A stretch of DNA of 64,000 bases. Origin: Symmachiella macrocystis (GTDB taxonomy: Bacteria > Planctomycetota > Planctomycetia > Planctomycetales > Planctomycetaceae). The notes beneath the pieces were generated by a model. That model made no database searches. It saw only the letters and a list, made by a program, of their open reading frames with translations, and was not told the DNA's origin. Positions 7,549 through 16,273 of the stretch are shown here, in pieces. The position numbers and the translations under genes were made by a program. The stretch covers positions 1,054,001 through 1,118,000 of the forward strand of contig NZ_SJPP01000002.1 of assembly GCF_007860075.1 (NCBI RefSeq), given 5' to 3'. Within the stretch, counting starts at the first letter, position 1. Each line of letters begins with the position of its first letter.

Positions 7549-7740
7549 TGTTTTCGCGTGTTTTTCACTCATTTGGACGTTATTTCGTTTTTTCTGAGGA
7601 AAGGGTGTAACAGATCTACGGTTCTCGCGCTTTGGTTCGTGCGAGCGAAATGTCTGTGTGACACTTTCCCCATTTCACGGTCACGATTTGAAACGCGTCT
7701 CAGCCGGAACAATTCGGTGGGATTCGGATTCGGATTCAAT
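7549..7740 (+). repeat. Duplicated leader, copy 2, upstream of the second RTX gene
   Basis: Same length and nearly the same sequence as 5877-6068, ending directly at the ATG of the second RTX gene. The near-palindrome around the TGTCTGTGTGACA core is partly changed in this copy. Confidence 0.75.
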
Positions 7741-8772
7741 ATGAAACGAGAACTACGGATGAGATTACTAAGGAACAAGACAGAACGAAAACTGCCGAAA
7801 AAGCAAACCAAGGCCAGCCTGGGCTTTGAAAACCTGGAAGACCGCCGCTTGATGGCCGGCTCGATCGACCTTGAGGGTGGCATTCTGAAAATCGAAGGCA
7901 CGAGCAACGAGGATACTGTGTATGTTCAAAATTACGGGCGTAGTTATGTGAAGGTCACGTTGCAACACCAAGTTGGTTTTGAAGATTCAGAGACACACAC
8001 CCGCTATTTCCGGACATCCCAAGTGAATAGCATTCAATTCCAGGGAGGTGAGGGCAACGACTACTTCCGCAATTTCACGAATATCAGTTCGCACGCCGAC
8101 GGGGGAAATGGAGACGATTTCCTGGTCGGTGGATCGAATAGTGATACACTCGTCGGTGGCTGGGGCAATGATATCATCAACAGCCAAGGTGGCAACGACG
8201 CCCTCTACGGATCACAAGGTCACGACACCCTATACGCAGGGGGTGGAGACGACACCTTATATGGCGGTTCCGGACAAGACTGGCTGTATGGCAGGTCCGG
8301 GAACGATACGATCTACGGTGGCCGGGACAAAGATTACCTCTTCGGCGATTCCGGAAACGACTACATGCGTGGGCAAGATGGAAACGACAAAGTCTGGGGT
8401 GGTGGGGGCGACGATTCTATGTACGGAGATGCCGGTGATGACTTTATTGCTGGCCAATGGGGTAACGATTACCTGATCGGTGGAACCGGCTACGACACCC
8501 TTTCTGGTGGTGACGGAATCGATGTCCTCTCAGGTGGCGACCAGGCGGACCGCCTCTACGGTGGTAATGACACCGACTACCTGCTTGGCGGAAACGGCAA
8601 TGATTCCCTGTACGGCGAAGCTGGCAACGACTATCTGTTCGGGGAAGCCGGAAACGACAACTTGTACGGAGGAAGCGGAGTAGACTACTTCAACGGCGGC
8701 AACGGTTTTGACCGTGCCCGTGACTGGTTTTGGGGTGAAAGCTTCAACACGACCACCGAATGGCAATTCTAA
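7741..8772 (+). CDS. RTX-repeat calcium-binding secreted protein (second of pair)
   Basis: This 343-residue paralogue of the upstream gene shares MKREL.MRL.RN...K.KKQTK.SLGFENLEDRRLMAGSID almost residue for residue, then diverges in the beta-rich domain. From about residue 105 onward it is RTX nonapeptides (GGSGQDWLYGRSGNDTIYGG and similar) almost to the end. The conserved N-terminus and variable repeats fit a surface or secreted protein that folds on meeting external calcium. The frame is open upstream to 7450, but the ATG at 7741, matching the first copy, is preferred. A GC-rich hairpin terminator follows. Confidence 0.85.
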   Translation: MKRELRMRLLRNKTERKLPKKQTKASLGFENLEDRRLMAGSIDLEGGILKIEGTSNEDTVYVQNYGRSYVKVTLQHQVGFEDSETHTRYFRTSQVNSIQFQGGEGNDYFRNFTNISSHADGGNGDDFLVGGSNSDTLVGGWGNDIINSQGGNDALYGSQGHDTLYAGGGDDTLYGGSGQDWLYGRSGNDTIYGGRDKDYLFGDSGNDYMRGQDGNDKVWGGGGDDSMYGDAGDDFIAGQWGNDYLIGGTGYDTLSGGDGIDVLSGGDQADRLYGGNDTDYLLGGNGNDSLYGEAGNDYLFGEAGNDNLYGGSGVDYFNGGNGFDRARDWFWGESFNTTTEWQF

Positions 8773-8813
8773 GATCGACCAGCGCGCTGCAGGGCGATCT
8801 GCAACCGAAATCC

Positions 8814-8853
8814 CCGCCCCGTTCTCGACGACCATTGAGGACGGGGCGGTTTT
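8814..8853 (+). terminator. Rho-independent terminator after second RTX gene
   Basis: CCGCCCCGTTCTC pairs with GAGGACGGGGCGG with one mismatch, followed by TTTTG. This is a 12-13 bp stem about 40 bases beyond the stop codon. Confidence 0.8.
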
Positions 8854-9065
8854 GTTGACGTTCTGGCCCCTGCCAATTGTGCCCGAAAGACTGCTCTTGC
8901 GGCAAAATCTGCCGATCGATTACAACACCGCTCTCAAAATCTGACTCAGAACGTTTTGAAATCATCTTAAAATCCGTGCAGGTAGGGCTTTCGCTCTGGT
9001 GACACCGTTTGACCAGTCGTGCTGCACGTTGCACATTCGCCGAATTCTCAGTTGGCAAGGACGCC

Positions 9066-12000
9066 ATGATCATCGGTCATCTTAAGAAGTTCGCTCGCGC
9101 CGCCGTCTCGCCGGGTTCGCTCTTTAAAGGAGCGTGTCTCCTCGTCGGTGGTATTTCCGGGGTCTTTCTTTGGGCTTGGCAAGCACAGTTTGCCGCACTC
9201 ATGGGAAATACGCCCGCCGTCTCCTTGGCCGTGCTGTTGGCCGCCGCAATCACGATTGCGATTGGGTTTCGTCTCAAAACGGGACCGGCGCAGGACACGA
9301 AACTATTAACCGTGGCCGGGACCTTGTTGTTCGCCACGGCGACTTGGGCGTGGGCTTTTCCCTATCTCATCCAGCGGATTGGTTGGGCGGCGCATCGTTG
9401 GGGAACGTCATTGATTGATTCTCCCACAGCGGCATTTACCTTCACATTTTGTGCGGCGCTGGTCGCTTTAGGAATTCCCTGTCTGGCCTTGGCCAAGTCT
9501 TGGTCGATTCTGGCCGAATCGGCCGGCAGTGATGCGGCGTTTGTTAAGCAGGCGGGCCAATTGCAATTTGTCGGTTACAGCCGGGTGCCGTTGGCGTGGC
9601 AAGTTGGCGGGTTCGGGTGTGGATTGCTGGTGGCAGGCTGCGGATTGGCACCTTGGCTGGGAATTCAAACCACCGCCATGACAGCTGCCGTGTTTGCGGG
9701 CGTGGCCGGGCTATACTGTCTGTGGCAATCGGTGCATCCGGTCGAATTCAATAGCGAAGCGACCACGGAACATGACGCCGATGTCGCTCCCACGTTTCTG
9801 ACACTCAACCTAGTCCGCGTCGCCACCTGGATTGCGCTGGCAGTGTTTGGATTGATTACGGCAAACTGGCTGCGGATGACGGGGCAGTTGTTTTTGATCT
9901 CCGCTGAAATGCTCTGCATTGCCTGGGGCGGAATTGCCCTAGGATTGGCCTCGGGAGTCGGGCTTGGCATCTGGCACAGCCGTCGACAGGCTGGTCAAAG
10001 CCGCATTGGCGTGCATGCTTGTTTTCTGTTTGCTGCCTGGGCTGTCTGTTTGACGGCGGCGTTTCCGCTGTTGGTCAAAGGGTCCTTGTGGATGAACGCC
10101 TATCAATCGTCGCGGTTTTGGTTAACGGCCGGTCGCGGCGGGATACTCTGGCTGTTCTGTCTTCCGGCGGGGCTGACCTGGGGTTTGGCCATCGCCGCCC
10201 CTGCCCTAACCCGCAGCACACGGACGGCTTTGTTGATGAAACGTTTCGCATTGATTCCCGCTGCACTGGGATTTTGTTGTTACCGCTGGCTGGATCTCCC
10301 GGCGTTGGGTCCGGCGGTTTTGGCGACTTGCACGGCTGGATTGCTCTGGCTGGCGGCTGGAATCGCTGCTGTTTCAGCGGGAAGTGTTTTCGCCGGTTGG
10401 TGGCGACGCGGCATCATGCTGACCAGTCTGGCGGTCATTGCGATTAGCCCGGTCTGGCGGACGTCTTACGATCCCGCTCTTGCGGCGCGGACGTTGTTCT
10501 CCACCGAAATCTTTATGGCCTACCGCAGCAAATTCGCAATCGACGAGTTGAGCCAATTCGACGACGCGCGGCTTCATAAACTTGTGGAAGGGAAACAAGG
10601 GACCTATACGCTGTGGAAACGGCGGGGATCGCAATGGCAAATTCGCGAAAACGGTTTGTCCAGTACGGTCCTGCCCGGCAATACGGAATTGCACCCGCAA
10701 TTTTCAGCAGAAGTTCTGCCGGGCATCGTGCCGTTTTTGATGCACGAACATCCCGAGACGGCACTCTTTTTGGGAATGGGGGGCAGCGGAGCGCTTTCGA
10801 GTAGCCTGCACTTTCCCTTGACGGAAATCGTCTGCGTCGAAGCGGATGGGGCCTACTTGGATCTGATGCAAAATGAGATCCTACCGACAACCAACGAAAA
10901 CCCGTTGGACGATGACCGTGTCTCCGTGCGGCAGGCCGACCCCGCTTTGCTCGCGGTTGCCGGTCGCAAGTTGTATGACGTGATTGTTTCTGAACCGGGA
11001 TACAGTTCCCGGCCGCACAACTCTGCTTATTTCACCGCTGAGTTTTATCAAAATTTCGCCAATCAATTGACGGCGGACGGCATCTTTGCCCAACGTTTTC
11101 GCTACATCGATTACGGCGCTGAACCGTTGCGTGTCGCTGCCAAAACGCTTTCGCAGGCGTTTGCGCATGTGATGTTTCTGCAAACGGCTGCGGGAGAAAT
11201 GTTGCTGTTGGGCAGCAACTCCGAGGCGGGTTTAGTGCGTCCCGGTCTGCTGGCGCGTGTGGATCGGCCCCATGTGCAAGCGGCATTGGCAGGCTGTGGT
11301 TGGGACTGGTCGATCGTGTTGAATCTTTCGACGCATAGCCAAGAACAATTGACGGAATTCGTGTCCGAGACCCCGACCGTGGCCAATACCATTTCAGGCG
11401 GCCATTTCCACTGCACCCTGCCCCGTGAAGTGATCCGTTGGGCGAATAAAATGCAGGAAGTCGGCATTGCTTTGATGCCCCGCACGGGACGGTTGCTGGA
11501 TCAAATGGGTGATGATGCCGGCGATCCCGATGTGTTGGAGCATCTAGCGGAAGTGACCGGCAAGCAAAAGCTGATTCGCGATTATCCTGACCAGTACTGG
11601 GCCTATCGCTCCTCGGTCCGCGAACAGGTCACCGCCGGAGCGTCCGGGCGGTCGGTGATTCAACAAGTGAAACATCAATTGGCGGGGCACGACTTTCATC
11701 CCCGCGACCAGCGCCGCATGCGTTATTTTGCAGCGCTAGGCCAAGCTCAAAAAACCAAATCGCCGTCTGATATTCGGCAGTTGGAAAACTTTGCCTTTCC
11801 GTATGATCCGATGATCACGTACTTCTTGCATGGCGAAGCGGCTGAATTGTACTCCCGCGCCGGCGAGCAACGTGTCCCGGCGAATGAACTGCGGCACCGG
11901 TTGTATTCCACGTATTACAGCGTTGCAGGCGATCGTTCGGTCCGCACCATTGTGGATGCCTTGAATCTGTTGATCGAACATCCCGAAGCTGCGCCGGATC

Positions 12001-12335
12001 CACTGACGCGTTGGGATTACATTAACGGATTGCTGCAGGTCTTGCAGACGCGTTGGTATGATCGCGGTTCTGTGCAACCGAAATCATTCACGGTGATGAT
12101 CAGCGACGTTTCCGAAACACTCCTGACCGCCGACCGCTCCTTGAAGGCGATGCGGACCATAACGACCGACGCCGGTCTCGACCCCGCGGTCTGGGCTGAG
12201 CGCGAACGGGTGCTCAAACGGACGCTGGTTAAACCGCTACGCGATTATCGAGCGGCGCTGAAACCGGAATACGAGAAGGCGAAAGCGACCGGGCAATTGA
12301 TTCGTGACCGTGTGGAAGGCGGCGCGGGGGAATGA
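9066..12335 (+). CDS. Membrane-fused spermidine synthase-like protein
   Basis: The 1,089-residue product begins with roughly 480 residues of hydrophobic helices (about a dozen spans), followed by a Rossmann-type aminopropyltransferase/methyltransferase-like domain: FLGMGGSGALSSSL (AdoMet-type glycine loop), IVCVEADGAYLDLMQNE, DDRVSVRQADP, YDVIVSEPGYSS, and NSAYFTAEFYQ. These follow the order of spermidine synthase motifs I-IV. The C-terminal 350 residues are helical and unrecognised. Such membrane-anchored spermidine synthase homologues are common in planctomycetes, but their substrate is not established. The acidic catalytic motif is SEPGYSS rather than the canonical DxxDP-type signature, so true polyamine synthesis is doubtful. 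The start is the ATG after CAAGGA; an upstream frame start at 9009 is less likely. Confidence 0.7.
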   Translation: MIIGHLKKFARAAVSPGSLFKGACLLVGGISGVFLWAWQAQFAALMGNTPAVSLAVLLAAAITIAIGFRLKTGPAQDTKLLTVAGTLLFATATWAWAFPYLIQRIGWAAHRWGTSLIDSPTAAFTFTFCAALVALGIPCLALAKSWSILAESAGSDAAFVKQAGQLQFVGYSRVPLAWQVGGFGCGLLVAGCGLAPWLGIQTTAMTAAVFAGVAGLYCLWQSVHPVEFNSEATTEHDADVAPTFLTLNLVRVATWIALAVFGLITANWLRMTGQLFLISAEMLCIAWGGIALGLASGVGLGIWHSRRQAGQSRIGVHACFLFAAWAVCLTAAFPLLVKGSLWMNAYQSSRFWLTAGRGGILWLFCLPAGLTWGLAIAAPALTRSTRTALLMKRFALIPAALGFCCYRWLDLPALGPAVLATCTAGLLWLAAGIAAVSAGSVFAGWWRRGIMLTSLAVIAISPVWRTSYDPALAARTLFSTEIFMAYRSKFAIDELSQFDDARLHKLVEGKQGTYTLWKRRGSQWQIRENGLSSTVLPGNTELHPQFSAEVLPGIVPFLMHEHPETALFLGMGGSGALSSSLHFPLTEIVCVEADGAYLDLMQNEILPTTNENPLDDDRVSVRQADPALLAVAGRKLYDVIVSEPGYSSRPHNSAYFTAEFYQNFANQLTADGIFAQRFRYIDYGAEPLRVAAKTLSQAFAHVMFLQTAAGEMLLLGSNSEAGLVRPGLLARVDRPHVQAALAGCGWDWSIVLNLSTHSQEQLTEFVSETPTVANTISGGHFHCTLPREVIRWANKMQEVGIALMPRTGRLLDQMGDDAGDPDVLEHLAEVTGKQKLIRDYPDQYWAYRSSVREQVTAGASGRSVIQQVKHQLAGHDFHPRDQRRMRYFAALGQAQKTKSPSDIRQLENFAFPYDPMITYFLHGEAAELYSRAGEQRVPANELRHRLYSTYYSVAGDRSVRTIVDALNLLIEHPEAAPDPLTRWDYINGLLQVLQTRWYDRGSVQPKSFTVMISDVSETLLTADRSLKAMRTITTDAGLDPAVWAERERVLKRTLVKPLRDYRAALKPEYEKAKATGQLIRDRVEGGAGE

Positions 12336-12497
12336 ATCACGGGCATCAAGCGTCTTTCAAGCATGGCCGAAAGCTGATCAAATCAGCGCAGTGCAGTCCC
12401 GGTATAAGTCCGGTTGCCGCGAAGATGCCCTTCGCGTACACTCCCGCCCCGATCTTAAAACTGATGAGACTCACCACGGATAGTCAAGGATGACCCC

Positions 12498-13319
12498 GTG
12501 AATAATACTACAATAGTCGTGCCCTGTTTTAATGAAGCTCAACGGTTGGATGTCGAACGATTTCGGCGTTTCGCCGCCAATCAGCATGCGCTGCGGTTCT
12601 TGTTCGTCAACGACGGCAGCAGTGACCGCACCTTGCAGATTCTGCAAGAACTTCATGAGGAAGAGCCGGCGCAGTTTGACGTCCTCAACCTCGATGTGAA
12701 TTCCGGCAAAGCTGAAGCGGTCAGGCGGGGGATGCTGACGGCTCTCAACTCCGAAGCGGACATCGTGGGGTTTTGGGATGCCGATCTGGCGACGCCGCTG
12801 GAGGCGATTCCGGTGTTTCGCTTTGTGATGCTCCGCCGCGATGACATCGACATTGTCGTCGGCACGCGGATTCCGTTGCTGGGACGCTCGATCAAACGAC
12901 TCGCCAAACGCAAGTTTCTCGGCCGCGTCTTCGCCAATGTGGCTTCGTTGGCGCTGGGCATCAGCATTTACGACACCCAGTGTGGAGCCAAGCTGTTTCG
13001 TGCCTCACCCGAATTGGCCAACGTCCTGCAGGATGCGTTCATTTCGCGGTGGATCTTCGACGTCGAGATCTTGGCGCGACTGATCGACAACCGCCGCGGC
13101 ACGCAGCCCGCCGTGAAGGAATTGATTTACGAGCAACCACTGGAGCACTGGGAAGACGTTGCCGGCTCCCGCGTGAAACCGGCCGATTTCTTCAAAGCGG
13201 CAGGCGAATTGGCAGCGATTTATTGGCGGTACCTGCGTCCCGGATTGCCCAAATGGAAACCGGCCAAGAAACCGGTCGCCCAACCCCGCCCATCGCAGGC
13301 CCCACGACGGGCTGCATAG
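12498..13319 (+). CDS. Glycosyltransferase family 2 (dolichyl-phosphate glucosyltransferase-like)
   Basis: This GT-A enzyme shows TIVVPCFNEAQRLD, LFVNDGSSDRT, NSGKAEAVRRGM and GFWDADLATPLEAI, the nucleotide-sugar and metal-binding motifs of GT2. It then carries DTQCGAKLFR and RWIFDVEILAR, as in enzymes that load glucose on polyprenyl phosphate. There are no C-terminal membrane helices; the tail is basic and proline rich. The start is GTG, preceded by CAAGGA at 12485-12490. It lies at the head of a region of envelope sugar-transfer genes, although the ArnT-like genes nearby are in other transcription units. Confidence 0.85.
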   Translation: MNNTTIVVPCFNEAQRLDVERFRRFAANQHALRFLFVNDGSSDRTLQILQELHEEEPAQFDVLNLDVNSGKAEAVRRGMLTALNSEADIVGFWDADLATPLEAIPVFRFVMLRRDDIDIVVGTRIPLLGRSIKRLAKRKFLGRVFANVASLALGISIYDTQCGAKLFRASPELANVLQDAFISRWIFDVEILARLIDNRRGTQPAVKELIYEQPLEHWEDVAGSRVKPADFFKAAGELAAIYWRYLRPGLPKWKPAKKPVAQPRPSQAPRRAA

Positions 13320-13339
13320 GGATGCCTGTGCAAAAACGG

Positions 13340-13401
13340 GGTGCCAGTGTTTGTGCATGGCTCCCCGATTTGGTTCGACACTGGCAAAACCAGTGGCACC
13401 C
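13340..13401. repeat. Dispersed GTGCCACTGG-type palindrome
   Basis: GGTGCCAGTG at the left and CACTGGCAAAACCAGTGGCACC at the right form nested inverted repeats. A fragment with the same CCAGTGGCACCCGG-like core lies at 59786-59815. This is an intergenic repeat of unknown role. Confidence 0.5.
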
Positions 13402-13481
13402 GGCGTAGAGATGCCTGTGCTTTGTCACACTTAAGAGCCTTGCTACAAAAATAGGTTTTCGCAATTGTCGTCCCGCGTCAC

Positions 13482-13593
13482 GGGAGGGCGAAGCTCCCGC
13501 TGAGCCGCTTTCAGTTGGTCCCGCGATTGAAGATTTTCGTGCCGGTGGCAAGCGATAGGGTTCAGCGCGGCTCGGCAGGAGCCTCGCCCTCCC
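13482..13593. repeat. GGGAGGGCGAAGCTCC palindromic repeat, copy 1
   Basis: The left arm 13482-13508 and right arm 13567-13593 are long near-perfect inverted repeats (27 bases each, few mismatches) with a 58-base centre. A second copy with the same arms but a different centre lies at 43814-43926. The arms-conserved, centre-variable pattern fits a REP/BIME or small non-autonomous element. Confidence 0.75.
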
Positions 13594-13666
13594 ATTTTGA
13601 GGACACACTTATAGCATGGGAAATGCCAGTTGGTGTGGAGTGGTCTGGTCGTGTGCTTATTTGTGT

Positions 13667-13963
13667 TCACCAGCCGGGTTCGTAATCATCAATATCGCCG
13701 GGTAGGGGGCATTCAAGAAATTCGTTTCTGTTCGAAATGACGACACGTTCGCCACGCAGTTTAGCTTCCGCCCAACCCAACGGACCGAATGCAATCCGCA
13801 GGGTTTCGTATTCGTATTCACGGAACGTGATGGGGCTTAAGGCGAGCGACTCAGAGGGTCCTAGCAAGAAATACCCGCCCACATACGGCCCAAGCGTCAG
13901 TAGCAGCCCGATGAGCGCGTAGACAATCCAACTCTGCCACCACTTCGGCTTGTCTGTTGTCAT
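13667..13963 (-). CDS. Small membrane-anchored protein, paralogue 1
   Basis: The 98-residue protein has one N-terminal transmembrane span (SWIVYALIGLLLTLGPYVGG) after the cytoplasmic MTTDKPKWWQ, then a short soluble tail containing FGPLGWAEAKLRGE. The next upstream gene encodes a paralogue with the same first 35 residues and the GWAEAKL motif. No family is recognised. Both starts are preceded by the same bases (CGAGGTAACCC then ATG), showing that the duplication included the ribosome-binding region. Confidence 0.6.
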   Translation of the reverse strand: MTTDKPKWWQSWIVYALIGLLLTLGPYVGGYFLLGPSESLALSPITFREYEYETLRIAFGPLGWAEAKLRGERVVISNRNEFLECPLPGDIDDYEPGW

Positions 13964-13984
13964 GGGTTACCTCGGGGTCGTGTG

Positions 13985-14314
13985 CTAATTTGAAGTTTTA
14001 GCTTGCCATTCCGGTTGGTATCTGTCCCTGCCGTTTCGCGAAAAAATGTGAACAACTTCGCCCGACAATTTAGCTTCAGCCCAGCCAAGGGGAGCAAACA
14101 CTTTTCGCATCCAATCATGCTTGAATCCGCAATAGTGGGGGTGGGTTGTGATTACAATATCCACGGGCGTCCTCGTGTATCGCGTTACTTGTATCGATTG
14201 CCCGTGTTCCCCTAGCAAGAAATACCCGCCGACATACGGCCCAACCGTCGCCAGCAACCCGATGAGCGTGTAGACCATCCAACTCTGCCACCACTTCGGC
14301 TTGTCCGTTGTCAT
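13985..14314 (-). CDS. Small membrane-anchored protein, paralogue 2
   Basis: The 109-residue tandem paralogue of the downstream gene begins MTTDKPKWWQSWMVYTLIGL and shares the GPYVGGYFLLG membrane segment and FAPLGWAEAKLSGE. The middle differs completely (TRYTRTPVDIVITTHPHYC). Strong conservation at the 5' end with divergence later suggests tandem duplication with gene conversion or selection on the membrane anchor. Its function is unknown. Confidence 0.6.
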   Translation of the reverse strand: MTTDKPKWWQSWMVYTLIGLLATVGPYVGGYFLLGEHGQSIQVTRYTRTPVDIVITTHPHYCGFKHDWMRKVFAPLGWAEAKLSGEVVHIFSRNGRDRYQPEWQAKTSN

Positions 14315-14440
14315 GGGTTACCTCGGAGCGGCGTACGAATTTGAAGTTAGCGGGTCGACAGGGAGCGTCCGCATCCAGTGTGTGCACCGAATGGGGTCCA
14401 ACTGCTGACGCTTCAAATTACGAAACGGGCAGAGGTCGCG

Positions 14441-16273
14441 TCAATACGTGGTGCGGTTGCGGCCGGCGAGGCGTTGGGGTTGTTTGCCCAAGAGGAGGAC
14501 CGTTCCCTGCTTGGGAAACTGTGGGCGTTGCTCGAGAATGACCACGTCGGCCGGCAAGAGTTCCTTGATCGACTCGTGTTTCTTGGCGGTGGTGATCATG
14601 ACCGCTTGCTCGGAGCTGGCGAAGAAATCCCGGATGTCTTTGGGGGTCTTGCAGGGAGCTACGGGGCGGCGGGTGTAGTAGATCAGGCTGGGGCGGAAGT
14701 ATTTGTATTGGGCGACGGGTACCTCGCCTTGCCGGTCTAAGAACTTGATCGTGTCGGCAATCTCGGCGCTGGTCTGATGGCGATCCGCACGCACGGCAAC
14801 AACGGCCAGCACGCAGGTGACAAAGACCACCGAGGCCATTGCGATACTAGCGACGGCTTGCTGTGGGCGGCCCCGTTTGGCCAACATCATTGCGGCAATT
14901 CCACCGACCAGTGGGCCGATACCGAGGATCAAACCGGCCAGCGGCAATTGTTCGCTCACTGCAGTGGAAACGCCGACCGTGGTCAGCAACGGCACGCCCT
15001 CGACGCGCCACAGGCCCAACACGGGACAAACCACGACCAACAGAACGCCGACCGCGGTGAAGGTACCCAACGCCGAGCGAATCCAACCGACCGGAACCGT
15101 TGCGGTTTGATGAATCCAGCGATGCAAAAACACCGCTGTCAGCAGCGACAAGGCGGGATAAGCGGTGAGTGTGTAGTTGGGCAGTTTGGTGCTTGCCAGC
15201 GAAAAGAAGCCAATGAACACGCTGGCCCAACAGACCAAAAACAAGCACGGAATCCGCCAATGGTCCCGACTGCCAATCCGCTGCGCGGTGTCCCGCAAGG
15301 TTTGCACGGCGAAAATCGACCAGGGGAAAAACCCGATCATGATCACCGGCAGGTAATAGAAAATCGGTCCGCTGTGGCCGTCCATCGAATTCATAAACCG
15401 GCCGAAATTGTGGATGCCCAAAAACTCCAGCACAAACGTGCCGCGGGTTTGCAAACTGACCGCCAGGAACCAAGGCCCGGCCACCAGCGTCACCATGGCG
15501 ATGGCCGTGAGCGGTTTCATCTGCCAAATGGTTTTAAAAAACAGCCGCGGATGAAAAATCGCCACAGAGGCGCCAAGTTTAGAAATCCAGGAGGAGCTTT
15601 CGCTGAGCGGTTTGCCGGGCGATGTGCATAGCAGAAACAATCCGATAGTCGCGGTCGGCAGCAGGACGCCGATCGGCCCTTTGACCAACACGGCCAGGCC
15701 CATGACGGCGTACATGGCTGCATACGTCCACCAGGTGCTTGGCAACAATGGATGCGGCCCGTCGGGGGGTGTTTGGGTATCTTCGCCGGACCAGACCGCC
15801 GGATTTCGCTGTTGGCTGCCACAGATAAAGGCATACAACGACAAGGCGGAAAAGAAGACGAGAAAGCTATCGGCCGTGGCGGCGCGGGCGACGACATCGA
15901 ACATCAAGGACGAGGTCATCGCCAATCCGGCCCAGAGACCGACTTCGGCATTAAACAGCCGCCGACCGAGGTAATAGGTCAACAGAGCGGTTGCGGTCCC
16001 GAAAATCGCGGACCAGAAGCGAACGGCGAACTCGCTGTCGCCGAGTAGCTCGTACCCAACCAGCATCATCCAATACATGAAGGGGGGTTTGTGCGAGAAG
16101 AGTTCGCCGTTGAAGTACGGCACGGTCCATTCCCCGCGCTGGTGCATCTCAGCAGCGGTGGCGGCAAAGAAGGACTCATCCTCGTCCCACAGCCGCGTGG
16201 CGCCCAGGTTGGTAAAGAAGGCAATCAGGGCGGCGATGAGAATCCACGTTTCGTGGCGAAAAATGCGTTTCAT
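14441..16273 (-). CDS. ArnT-like membrane glycosyltransferase (GT83/PMT superfamily)
   Basis: The polytopic protein of 610 residues starts MKRIFRHETWILIAALIAFF and then shows RLWDEDESFFAATAAEMHQRGEW, the acidic loop-1 motif (DEDE) that holds the catalytic aspartate in ArnT/PMT enzymes, followed by GELFSHKPPFMYW. About 11-12 transmembrane spans follow, and the C-terminal domain is periplasmic. It would transfer a sugar from a polyprenyl-phosphate carrier to lipid or protein outside the membrane. Its ATG overlaps the stop of the PAP2 gene by four bases (ATGA), so the two are translationally coupled. The frame continues upstream of this start, but that part overlaps the PAP2 gene. Confidence 0.85.
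   Translation of the reverse strand: MKRIFRHETWILIAALIAFFTNLGATRLWDEDESFFAATAAEMHQRGEWTVPYFNGELFSHKPPFMYWMMLVGYELLGDSEFAVRFWSAIFGTATALLTYYLGRRLFNAEVGLWAGLAMTSSLMFDVVARAATADSFLVFFSALSLYAFICGSQQRNPAVWSGEDTQTPPDGPHPLLPSTWWTYAAMYAVMGLAVLVKGPIGVLLPTATIGLFLLCTSPGKPLSESSSWISKLGASVAIFHPRLFFKTIWQMKPLTAIAMVTLVAGPWFLAVSLQTRGTFVLEFLGIHNFGRFMNSMDGHSGPIFYYLPVIMIGFFPWSIFAVQTLRDTAQRIGSRDHWRIPCLFLVCWASVFIGFFSLASTKLPNYTLTAYPALSLLTAVFLHRWIHQTATVPVGWIRSALGTFTAVGVLLVVVCPVLGLWRVEGVPLLTTVGVSTAVSEQLPLAGLILGIGPLVGGIAAMMLAKRGRPQQAVASIAMASVVFVTCVLAVVAVRADRHQTSAEIADTIKFLDRQGEVPVAQYKYFRPSLIYYTRRPVAPCKTPKDIRDFFASSEQAVMITTAKKHESIKELLPADVVILEQRPQFPKQGTVLLLGKQPQRLAGRNRTTY

Noticed and set aside
7450-7740. Upstream extension of the second RTX gene
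   Set aside because: It runs through the duplicated leader; the first copy has a start at the equivalent ATG.
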